NCBI GenBank assembly: GCA_031772625.1
Contig: CM062818.1
Span: 1,279,110,277 to 1,279,174,276 of the forward strand
From: Pinus tabuliformis
Taxonomy: Eukaryota > Streptophyta > Pinopsida > Pinales > Pinaceae
Reading direction: 5' to 3'
Length of the DNA: 64,000 bases
Shown here: positions 56,052 through 64,000 of the stretch, in pieces
How positions within the stretch are numbered: position 1 is the first letter of the stretch
How the letters are laid out: each line of letters opens with the position of its first letter
Position numbers and translations under genes: made by a program
Notes under the pieces: generated by a model
Told to the model about the DNA's origin: nothing
Databases searched by the model: none
Seen by the model: the letters and a program-made list of their open reading frames with translations, nothing else

Positions 56052-56153
56052 GGAACCAAATAGAAGGGTTTGGAAGCCTCATCTGTATCCGACAATCCAA
56101 GAGGAACCAAACAGAAGGGTTTGGAAGCCTCATCTGCATTTGGGAAGCCTCCA
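56052..56153 (+). repeat. 51-bp in-frame tandem duplication in the pseudogene
   Basis: Copies start at 56052 and 56103 with 'ggaaccaaa(t/c)agaaggg', then 'tttggaagcctcatctg'. The first copy has TAG (56061-56063) where the second has CAG. Confidence 0.9.
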
Positions 56154-56166
56154 CAAGCAACTAAAG

Positions 56167-56503
56167 GTGGGAGATGACGTCAGACACTCATTTTGTAGTT
56201 TCTGTATATCCAATTATGTTGTCATTAGCATTTTTCCCTTTTTCTTTAACATGTGCATGCAAGGACTTGCCATGTTTAGTCTTGTAATGGGGCTGAGTTA
56301 CCTAATTGGGCATATCTTTGTAATCTTAAGGTGTTGACACCCATGGCAGAATATGTTTCATACCATTAAATTTAATGAAGGTAGTGGTTTATGTTTTAAA
56401 TATGTCTAAATACATGTTGGTGGTCAAGATCTGTCAATGGTTATATGGAAGATTTCATATTAGGTACTCAAGGACATGAGTTGACTGCCTATCCAATGTG
56501 CAG
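56167..56503 (+). other. Candidate intron of the pseudogene
   Basis: Starts gtgggag after 'aactaaag' and ends gtgcag before 'gaaaattcagatgatgaaga'. It separates two coding-like segments, but the reading phases on the two sides do not match as written. Either the boundary differs or a frameshift has occurred. Confidence 0.4.
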
Positions 56504-57671
56504 GAAAATTCAGATGATGAAGATGACTTCCTGTAAGGGTGGAAATGCAAGAATCACCTAAGAAGGAACTTCAGTTTTATACCAATGCATCTATTGCAAA
56601 GATGGATACACATCATGCCAACGAAATCACTTCTGGAAAGTAGGCAGAAATGACTAATAACTTTGTAGCTGGCCAACCTGTTCGCAAAAGCACAAGGATA
56701 CCTAAGATATCTGCGGAAAAGTAAGAGAAAACCAATTTGCATATTTACCTTCAGCTTGAAGCGATGTGGAGTAAATAAGTTTCTGAACCTGCCTACAAGC
56801 TCCCCCATCCCTGCAATACTTCAGTAAATCAAATCTTAGTAAATATCCGCATGGAATAAATGAAGTTGTAAATGTTTGAGTGTACTGCACAGGAAAGAGT
56901 CTGTAGTGCGTAGTGTCTGAAATTAATTTTTGTATATGTGCACCCATGTTTTGATTTAATATGGCATAAAATTAATACGTCAAAATATCCTAAGTTAGTG
57001 TCATGACACATAGTTTAGCTGGTTTCGTGTAAGGTCGAATGTGTGGAGGTAAAATAAGTGGGTGTCTGAAAACATAGTTTTTACTGTGTGAAATTAGAGA
57101 CCGGTAAATCTTTGTAAAATTTCTAGATTAACTGTGGTGAATGGAGCTAAAGACTCCTGTTAGTTTGTAAATATTTTTTTCTTTCATGAATATATAATTC
57201 TGAAATTTCAATTTTATTATTACTGTGCATTACTCTGTTTCACCTTGTCTCATTGCATGTAATTTCTGAGTTTAAAACTCTGTGTTTTACTATCAAGTGA
57301 CAGCAGTTTTATTGTGTTTGTGATGTGGTATTTATTATTACCTCCTATGCCTTTACTATCAGTTTCTCCGAATTGAATTAACCATACTGTGAATTGGTTC
57401 CGTATTCTATTCGGGGTTGGATGGAGATCATGATGAGGATGATGATGGTGAGGAAGCATCACAGCGTAAAATCTCAAGGAACACTAAGAAACGTGTTCCA
57501 GTTGGTGAGTATGAGGAAGATGAGGAGGGACATGAAGATGCAGAAATTGTGGATGCTAATAAAGAAGGAAGAAGAGAAGCAGACGAAAACAAGAAGTTGG
57601 AAATTCAACTTTTGACGATAAGAAGGAAGCTCCCCTTACTGCATGCCAAGGGGCTATGCAGTCACGCAAAG

Positions 57672-58620
57672 TGTTGAAATAATAATTTCAACTGCAGGTT
57701 TATTTGATTTGCGATGCGATGAGATCGCAGATCGCAAATCGCAAGTATGCTTGGAGCCTTCGTCTGTTCACTTGATTTCTGCGATTGCGATGGTGCGATG
57801 CGATCCGATCGCATATCGCAGATCGCACCATATGTGTGTGCTCCAATTTTGTGTTCCGACCAAATGGGATTCTGCGATGCGATTTAAATGAAGTCAATGA
57901 TTAAGTACAGGCCAGCATTAAATGAAATTTTACGTGAAGTAAAAGTTTTTCTTACCGCCAGTAGATCTCAGTAAAACAGTAAATGCTATTTACTGTGGGT
58001 TGGTAAGTTTTGGTGAAGTTTTTAATTTTATTTCAGCGGGAGTATGGGCTCAAGTAATAGTTGGTAAAAGCATTTAATTTTTATTATTTCTTTTACGGAA
58101 GCATAGGAAGTGAAAACGTGAAGTAAGTTCTTATTGTTGATATATAGATGTAATGTTTTTTCTTGTTGTGTTGATGAGTGTAAAGAGGGGAGACACAACA
58201 GCGCCCATGTAATTCAATTGTAATGCACAGCAGTGCAGTGAGTTTTGTTATTGTTGTTGAAATGTGAAATGCAGCAACATGTGAATGTAATGAAAATTTA
58301 CACAGCAGTGTAAATCCTTGCAGTGAGAATGAAAATTTACACACAGCAGTGTAAATCCTTGCAGTGAGAAGACAGAGTAAATTTCCTTTTGTATGGAACT
58401 GGAAGTTCCTTGTGAATCCCTCTGAGAGAGAGGAAGACCAATCTTTTGTAACAGCAGTTTTTATTATTTGAATAGAAATTTGTGGTGTGTGTGTAAACTC
58501 TGTCTGCTGCAAATAAATTAATTTTAAGTTTCCGCTGTGTTAAAGATCCTGTGGAGGTAACAGAGCATTGTTCTCTGTTTTGTAATTTTTTTTGGGATTT
58601 TGATAGAAAAATCCCCAACA
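57672..58620 (+). repeat. 5' LTR of copia element
   Basis: 949 bp, tgttgaaataat to atccccaaca. Near its start is a cluster of about 14 GCGAT/ATCGC motifs (about 57710-57890), with a hairpin at 57792-57829. A ~39-bp tandem duplication at 58291-58370 is absent from the 3' LTR. A TATATAGA box candidate is at 58141-58148. Confidence 0.95.
57792..57829 (+). repeat. Imperfect inverted repeat in copia LTR
   Basis: GGTGCGAT at the left pairs with ATCGCACC at the right, with an inner GCGAT/ATCGC stem and a GATC-containing loop. It is conserved in the other LTR at 63114-63151. The GC-rich motif stands out in an AT-rich LTR and may be a U3 regulatory element. Confidence 0.75.
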
Positions 58621-58621
58621 A

Positions 58622-58633
58622 TGGTATCAGAGC
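58622..58633 (+). other. Primer-binding site, tRNA-iMet type
   Basis: TGGTATCAGAGC lies one base after the 5' LTR. Confidence 0.92.
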
Positions 58634-58826
58634 TAGTTCAGGCTCTTTGAAGGGTTCAAAGAAGCTGAAGGAAAGATTTTTACTGCAGCAACATCTCCAG
58701 CAGTGTGAAGACTCAGGCAAAAGAATCCAAGGTATTTCTCAAGTTTTTTTTGTGTGTTGCTATTGAAGACAGTCTGTTATTTTAAATACACAGTGAAGTA
58801 TTTGAAGCATAGTTAAGAGTGCAAAA

Positions 58827-59939
58827 ATGGCTGGCACCAGCACCAGCAATAGCATGGGTATGCAGCTCCCACTATTTGATGGCAAAAACTATGACTATTG
58901 GGCAATAACAATGAAAGCCTTGTTTGCTTCCCAAGATTTATGGGAAATAGTTGAGGATGGTTTTGAACAACCAGCAGATGAAAATGAGTTTAATGCATTA
59001 ACTCAAGGAGAGAAGGATCTATTAAAGAGCCACAAGAAGAAGGACTCAAAAGCCCTCTTCTTCTTGTATCAGGCAGTGCATGGAAGCGTGTTTCCAAGGT
59101 TAGCAGTAGCTAAGACATCCAAAGATGCATGGAAAACTCTCAAGACAGCCTATCAAGGCATGGAGAAAGTGAAGACAGCAAAACTACAGTTGCTGAGGAA
59201 AGATTTTGAGAACCTGTGCATGAAAGAGTCAGACAACATTGACTCATTCTTCACTCAAGTAATTGGCATGGTCACACAAATAAGATCTCATGGAGAGATA
59301 CTTGAAGAAAGGAGGATTGTGGAGAAACTATTGAGGTGCCTACCCTCAAGGTTCCATGTGATTGTGACCACCATAGAAGAGACAAAGGATCTCTCAAACT
59401 TTTCAGTTGATGAGCTTCATGCATCACTGATCACACATGAGCAGAGGTTGAGTAGAAATAAAAACTCATCTCTAGAGCAAGCCTTCAAGACCCAAATGTC
59501 CTTTGGAAGAGGAAGAGGTCAAGGCAGAGGAAACAAGAGAGGAAGAGGCAGAAGCCAGAACAGAGGCGGAAGGAACAGTCCAGCAAATGCTCAAGGAAGA
59601 GACAGCAATCCAAATCAGAACCAAGGCCAAGGCAGCAGCCAACAAAGTGGACAACATCATGCTCAAGGACAAAGGTATGAAAAATCCAATGTCCAATTTT
59701 ATTATTGTAAAAAATATGGGCATTATGCCAGTGAATGTAGAAAGAAGCAGCATGATGTGAATAATAGGTCTAGTGAAAATATCACTAGAGAAAATGTCAG
59801 CCAAGATAATGTATTGTTAGCTTGTAACATGGCTGAAACAAATAGTGAAGATATATGGTTTCTAGACTCCGGTTGCAGCAACCGTATGACAGGAAACATA
59901 GCCTTGTTTTCTGCTTTAGGTCAAAGTGTGAAGTCATAA
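58827..59939 (+). pseudogene. gag and start of protease, copia element
   Basis: Starts at ATG with 'MAGTSTSNSMGMQLPLFDG'. This is the UBN2-type Gag core: 'YDYWAITMKALFASQDLW', 'KTAYQGMEKVKTAKLQ', 'IVEKLLRCLPSRFHVI'. It continues into an RGRG/Gln-rich nucleic-acid-binding tail (about residues 225-290). The zinc knuckle reads 'FYYCKKYGHYASEC': the first Cys of CX2CX4HX4C is Phe (TTT, one base from TGT). The protease active site 'WFLDSGCSNRMTG' follows at about residues 345-357. The ORF ends at TAA 59937-59939, one C-to-T step from CAA. Gag forms the particle and packages RNA. Confidence 0.9.
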
Positions 59940-60266
59940 GTCACACTTAGGACTGATAGCAAAATTTATGTTATGGGTAAAGGAGAAGTTAAAATATTTA
60001 CAAAGCAAGGTGAAAAGAAAACCATAGCAGATGTCTACTATGTCCCTGGAATGAGATGTAACCTCTTGAGTATTGGACAGCTTGTTCAAAAGGGTTACAA
60101 TGTCTTCTTTGTGAATGATGTATGCACCATCATGGATATTGCACCCAGCAAGCAATGCATTGCTGAAGTGTAGATGACGAGGAACAGAATGTTCCCGCTC
60201 AGAATAAGGGAAGATTTGAAAAATAAAGATGCAATTGCAGCAGTTTCCTAAGAGGCTCTCCAAAGT
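59940..60266 (+). pseudogene. Protease remainder, copia element
   Basis: Same frame as gag. It reads 'YVMGKGEVKIFTKQGEKK' and 'VYYVPGMRCNLLSIGQL', typical of the region after the copia protease site. Two stops interrupt it: TAG at 60171-60173 and TAA at 60249-60251. A Gln codon would fit both. Confidence 0.85.
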
Positions 60267-61667
60267 GTGCCAAAGGATGAAAATTGGTTGTGGCACTTGA
60301 GATTTGGACATCTCAACTTTGGAGGTCTTAACTTGCTGAGCAGAAAAGGAATGGTAAGAGGATTACCATTGATAGAGAAACCGGACAGCCTTTGTGAAGG
60401 CTGCATATTGGGAAAACAACACAGAGAAAGTTTTCCAAGCGGGAAAAACATAAGGGAAAAGGCACCCTTAGAGATTGTCCACCCAGATTTATGTGGACCA
60501 ATGCGAAACCCATCTTTAGCAAGCAGCCAATATTTTCTAACATTCATTGATGATTTTACAAGAAAGACTTGGGTTTATTTCTTGAAAAACAAATCGGAAG
60601 TGTTTGAAAAATTCCGAAATTTCAAAGCACTTGTAGAAAATCAAAGTGGGCTGCGCATCAAAGTTTTGAGAACAGACAGAGGAGGTGAGTATATCTCCAA
60701 AGAATTTTTATGTTTTTGCAGAGAAAATGGAATTCATAAACAATTTACAGCTAGGTACACCCCACAGCAAAATGGAGTTGCTGAAAGGAAGAACAGGACC
60801 ATCATGGATATGGCGAGGAGCATGTTGAAGGTAAAGCATTTGCCAAATGATTATTGGGCTGAAGCCGTAAACTGTGCTGTATATATCTTGAATAGGTGTC
60901 CTACAAAAGCTGTGATGAACAAAGTGCCAGAAGAGGCATGGAGTGGGAGAAAGCAAGGAGTCACCCACATGAAAATTTTTGGATGTGTGGCCTATGCACA
61001 CATTCCAGATCAGCTAAGGAAGAAGTTGGACAGCAAAGGGGAGAAATGTATTTTCATTGGATACAGTGAGGAATCCAAAGCTTACAGGTTGTATATCCCA
61101 TCTACCAAGAAGTTTTTTGTCAGCAGAGATGTTCAGTTTATTGTGGAGGAAGCTTGGGATGGAAGCATAGAGAAAGCAGTTAATGTTAAAAACTGTTTGT
61201 CTCATGATGAAGATGATGAGGAGATGGTAGAAATACATCCCCAAATAGCAGCGCCAACACAAGGACAGCAAGGAACACCTTTGAGGGTAAATGAGAGTGC
61301 TTCTCCAAGCACACCACAAGGAGGAAATTCAAGTGCATCTTCAAGCACTTGCACACCAAGTGAAAGAGGTAAGAAGTTCAGAAACTTGAGTGAAATTTAC
61401 AATGAAGGAATGAATTCCTTATTTGCCTTGTATTTTCATGTTGATGATCCTATTCATTTCGAAGATGCTATTAGAGATAAGAAATGGATAGAAGCTATGG
61501 ATGAGGAAATGAATGCCATAGAAAGAAACAAGACATGGGATTTGGTTGAGCTACCAAAAGGTAAAGAAGTCATTGGAGTTAAATGGGTCTATAAGACCAA
61601 GTGCAATGCTGAAGGCAAAATTGAAAGACGCAAGGCAAGGTTGGTTGTCAAGGGATACAAGCAGTAA
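60267..61667 (+). pseudogene. Integrase and RT N-terminus, copia element
   Basis: An open frame of 466 codons. The GAG-pre-integrase zinc finger has '[10 protein letters not shown]' and 'CEGCILGK'. The integrase core has Asp in '[10 protein letters not shown]', Asp in '[11 protein letters not shown]' and Glu in '[15 protein letters not shown]', so the DDE triad is complete. The C-terminal part has '[12 protein letters not shown]' and '[17 protein letters not shown]'. A variable linker follows, and RT begins '[18 protein letters not shown]' up to '[11 protein letters not shown]'. TAA at 61665-61667 ends it, one C-to-T step from CAA. Confidence 0.92.
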
Positions 61668-62999
61668 TATGGGAGAGACTATGAGGAGACTTTTGCACCG
61701 GTTGCAAGAATGGAAACCGTGAGAGCAGTGTTGTCCATAGCAGCACAAAACAAATGGAAAGTCTACCAAATGGATGTGAAGTCGGCATTCCTAAATGGAG
61801 TGTTAAAGGAAGAGGTTTATATTGAGCAGCCTCTAGGCTATGAGAAGAAAGGCCAAGAACACAAAGTTTGCAGACTGAAGAAAGCTCTTTATGGGCTGAA
61901 GCAAGCGCCAAGAGCATGGTACAGTAGGATAGATTCTTATCTACTGGAAAAAGAATTTGAAAAGTGTGAGGGAGAACCCACCCTCTACATCAAAGAAAAA
62001 GATGGTAAAATTTTAATTGTTGTCTTGTATGTTGATGATGTTATTTTTACAGGTAATGATGACTACCTCATTGAAAACTTCAAATCAGTCATGAAAGAGG
62101 AATTTGAGATGACTGACATGGGTTTGCTGAGATACTTCTTAGGAATAGAAGTAGATCAAAATGAAAATGGAATTTTTATCTCTCAAGCAAGATATGTAAA
62201 TGAAGTATTGAGCAGATTTAATATGCAAGAATGCAAAGCAGCAATCACTCCCACGGAAATGGGATTAAAACTTAGCAGAGAGGACAGCAGCAAGGATTTT
62301 GATCCTAGCTTATATAAGAGCATAGTTGACAGCCTCATGTATTTAACCGCAACTAGGCCGGATATAATGTTTGCTGTTAGTTTGATTTCTGGATTCATGG
62401 AGAGGCCAAAAGGGGCTCATTGGCAGGCAACAAAAATATTTCTGAGGTATGTCAAAGGTACAAAAAGATTTGGCATTTTGTATACTTTTTCAAAAAATTC
62501 AGATTTGGTTGGCTACACCGATAGTGATTGGGCTGGAAGTGTGGATGATCGGAAAAGCACATCCGGTTATCTTTTTCACATGGGTTCAGGAGCAATTTCA
62601 TGGGCTTCCAAGAAACAGCCAATTGTGGCGTTGTCTACAGCAGAAGCAGAGTACTTGGCAGCTACAGCAGCAGCGTGTCAAGTGGTTTGGATGAGAAGAA
62701 TGTTGAGGAGCTTAGGCCAAGAGCAGGCAAAAGCAACAGTGATTTTCTGCGACAATAGTTCTGCTATTGCGTTGTCCAAGAATTCCGTGTTTCACAAACG
62801 AACGAAACAAATTGATACAAGGTTCCATTACATCAGAGAATTGGTGAATAATGGAGAAATCAATTTACAACATTGCAGGACTCAAGAAAAAGTAGCAGAC
62901 ATTCTGACAAAGCCATTGGATCAGAAGAGCTTTGAATTTTTAAGGAAGCGTTTGGGTATGATTGAATACCCAGCAGTTGAAATTAAAGGGGAGTGTTGA
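61668..62999 (+). pseudogene. RT and RNase H, copia element
   Basis: Continues in frame from the stop: 'DYEETFAPVARMETVR', 'QMDVKSAFLNGVLKEEVYIE', 'ALYGLKQAPRAWYSRID' and the catalytic 'YVDD' at 62028-62039. RNase H follows: 'GYTDSDWAGSVDDRKSTSGY', 'STAEAEYLAATAAACQVVW', 'FCDNSSAIALSKNSVFHKR'. It ends 'VEIKGEC' with TGA at 62997-62999. The Cys codon and stop lie in the first six bases of the 3' LTR. All visible catalytic residues are present. Open from 61710 to the end. Confidence 0.92.
62983..62993 (+). other. Polypurine tract of copia element
   Basis: ttaaaggggag lies directly before the 3' LTR. Confidence 0.8.
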
Positions 63000-63904
63000 A
63001 ATAATAATTTCAACTGCAGGTTTATTTGATTTGCGATGCGATGAGATCACAGATCGCAAATCGCAAATATGCTTGGAGCCTCCGTCTGTTCACTTAATTT
63101 CTGCGATAGCGATGGTGCGATGCGATCCGATCGCATATCGCAGATCGCACCATATGTGTGTGCTACAATTTTGTGTTCCGACCAAATGGGATTCTGCGAT
63201 GCGATTTAAATGAAGTCAATGATTAAGTACAGGCCAGCATTAAATGAAATTTTACGTGAAGTAAAAGTTTTTCTTACCGCCAGTAGATCTCAGTAAAACA
63301 GTAAATGCTATTTACTGTGGGTTGGTAAGTTTTGGTGAAGTTTTTAATTTTATTTCAGCGGGAGTATGGGCTCAAGTAATAGTTGGTAAAAGCATTTAAC
63401 TTTCATTATTTCTTTTACGGAAGCATAGGAAGTGAAAACGTGAAGTAAGTTCTTATTGTTGATATATAGATGTAATGTTTTTTTTTGTTGTGTTGATGAG
63501 TGTAAAGAGGGGAGACGCAACAGCGCCCATGTAATTCAATTGTAATGCACATCAGTGCAGTGAGTTTTGTTATTGTTGTTGAAATGTGAAATGCAGCAAC
63601 ATGTGAATGTAATGAAAATTTACACACAGCAGTGTAAATCCTTGCAGTGAGAAGACAGAGTAAATTTCCTTTTGTATGGAACTGGAAGTTCCTTGTGAAT
63701 CCCTCTAAGAGAGAGGAAGACCAATCTTTTGTAACAACAGTTTTTTATTATTTGAATAGAAATTTGTGGTGTGTGTGTAAACTCTGTCTACTGCAAATAA
63801 ATTAATTTTATGTTTCCGCTGTGTTAAAGATCCTGTGGAGGTAACAGAGCATTGTTCTCTGTTTTGTATTGTTTTTTGGGATTTTGATAGAAAAATCCCC
63901 AACA
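62994..63904 (+). repeat. 3' LTR of copia element
   Basis: 911 bp, partner of 57672-58620. It has the hairpin at 63114-63151 and TATATAGA at 63463-63470. It has a single copy of the segment that is duplicated in the 5' LTR. Followed by caaag (63905-63909). Confidence 0.95.
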
Positions 63905-64000
63905 CAAAGATGTTGATTCAGAAGTAGGAGCAAATCTGATCGAATTTCAGTACTGCCTAAGACCAGTCAGAAAAGTATGTCCTTTTCCGTGCAACTGATC
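63905..64000 (+). pseudogene. INO80B-like pseudogene, continuation after the copia insertion
   Basis: Removing the copia element and one caaag joins 'AMQSRK' (before 57671) directly to 'DVDSEVGANLIEF' here, in frame. This resembles the 'GASLIEFPNGLPP'-type segment that, as I recall, precedes the PAPA-1 region in plant homologs. A GTATGT splice-donor candidate follows 'agaaaa' at 63975. The rest of the gene lies outside the window. Confidence 0.5.

Larger units (their letters stand above)
54845..57671 (+). pseudogene. INO80 complex subunit B-like (IES2/PAPA-1 family) pseudogene, 5' part
   Basis: Begins at ATG with 'FKGVRKPQTFSVRKPR' and 'SPSDSPPSDPRS', the N-terminal style of plant PAPA-1/HIT zinc-finger INO80 subunits as I recall them. 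A frame change near 55084 leads to an Arg/Asp/Lys-rich region (55123-55623, ending TAA). In a third frame follows the most diagnostic segment, 'RLKKVKLEVGGVTHTIHA' (about 55977-56030). Further on come 'ENSDDEDDFL' (56504), 'PVRKSTRIPK' (about 56680) and an acidic stretch 'DGDHDEDDDGEEASQRK' (57417). The last segment, 'FDDKKEAPLTACQGAMQSRK', runs into the copia insertion. Stops at 55621 and 56061, with at least three frame changes, mark it as dead. The defining PAPA-1 and HIT regions lie beyond the window. Confidence 0.5.
57672..63904 (+). mobile_element. Ty1/copia LTR retrotransposon, near intact
   Basis: A 6,233-bp element with LTRs of 949 and 911 bp, target-site duplication caaag (57667-57671 and 63905-63909), an iMet primer-binding site and a polypurine tract. 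One single reading frame covers gag, protease, integrase, RT and RNase H from 58827 to 62999, interrupted by four stop codons but no frameshift. The LTRs differ at about 18 aligned positions by eye plus one ~38-bp duplication, so it is the youngest insertion here. It sits inside a coding segment of the INO80B-like pseudogene. I do not assign a copia lineage. Confidence 0.95.

Overview
The window is plant nuclear DNA from a repeat-rich genome. The evidence is four LTR retrotransposons of plant type, a plant GH17 glucanase fragment, a spliced plant-like acidic protein gene, and long AT-rich intergenic stretches. A gymnosperm is plausible from the amount of old nested retroelement sequence, but nothing here proves it. 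I see no bacterial, organellar, tRNA, rRNA or CRISPR sequence.

Layout. Positions 175-4425 and 4426-23860 are two tandem copies (units A and B) of a roughly 4.25-kb unit. The unit encodes a decayed protein related to an accessory retrotransposon ORF. Unit B is split by two nested insertions: a 2.7-kb internally scrambled Ty3/gypsy chromovirus derivative (5467-8189, TSD aaaac) and a 12.4-kb Athila-type Ty3/gypsy element (9560-21961, TSD cctgt). Unit A supplies the unoccupied target site for both. After mostly featureless sequence comes a 5.9-kb chromovirus on the minus strand (27339-33206, TSD taata), from the same family as the scrambled derivative. Then follow a purine/pyrimidine-skewed microsatellite region (34064-34790), a small apparently intact host gene on the minus strand (38492-39260) with nested tandem repeats upstream, a possible CACTA transposon end (42070-42550), an unidentified broken ORF (43540-44349), and a degraded minus-strand Ty1/copia element (about 45684-50840).

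The right end holds a 5'-truncated GH17 fragment (minus) head-to-head with a decayed gene (plus, 54845 onward). I read the latter as an INO80-complex subunit B (IES2/PAPA-1 family) pseudogene. A 6.2-kb Ty1/copia element (57672-63904, TSD caaag) interrupts its coding sequence, which resumes at 63905.

How it fits together. Most coding sequence is retroelement gag-pol in varied states of decay. Rough eye alignment of LTR pairs gives this age order: Athila oldest (about 10% different over the first 300 bp), then the scrambled gypsy (about 3.6%), the chromovirus (about 2.7%) and the copia element (about 2%). Many premature stops, and one catalytic-residue loss, are single C-to-T or G-to-A changes. 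In several cases this is shown directly by comparing duplicate copies, which fits decay of methylated cytosines. The most unusual items are the tandem accessory-ORF unit without gag-pol, and the scrambled but evidently mobilised gypsy derivative.
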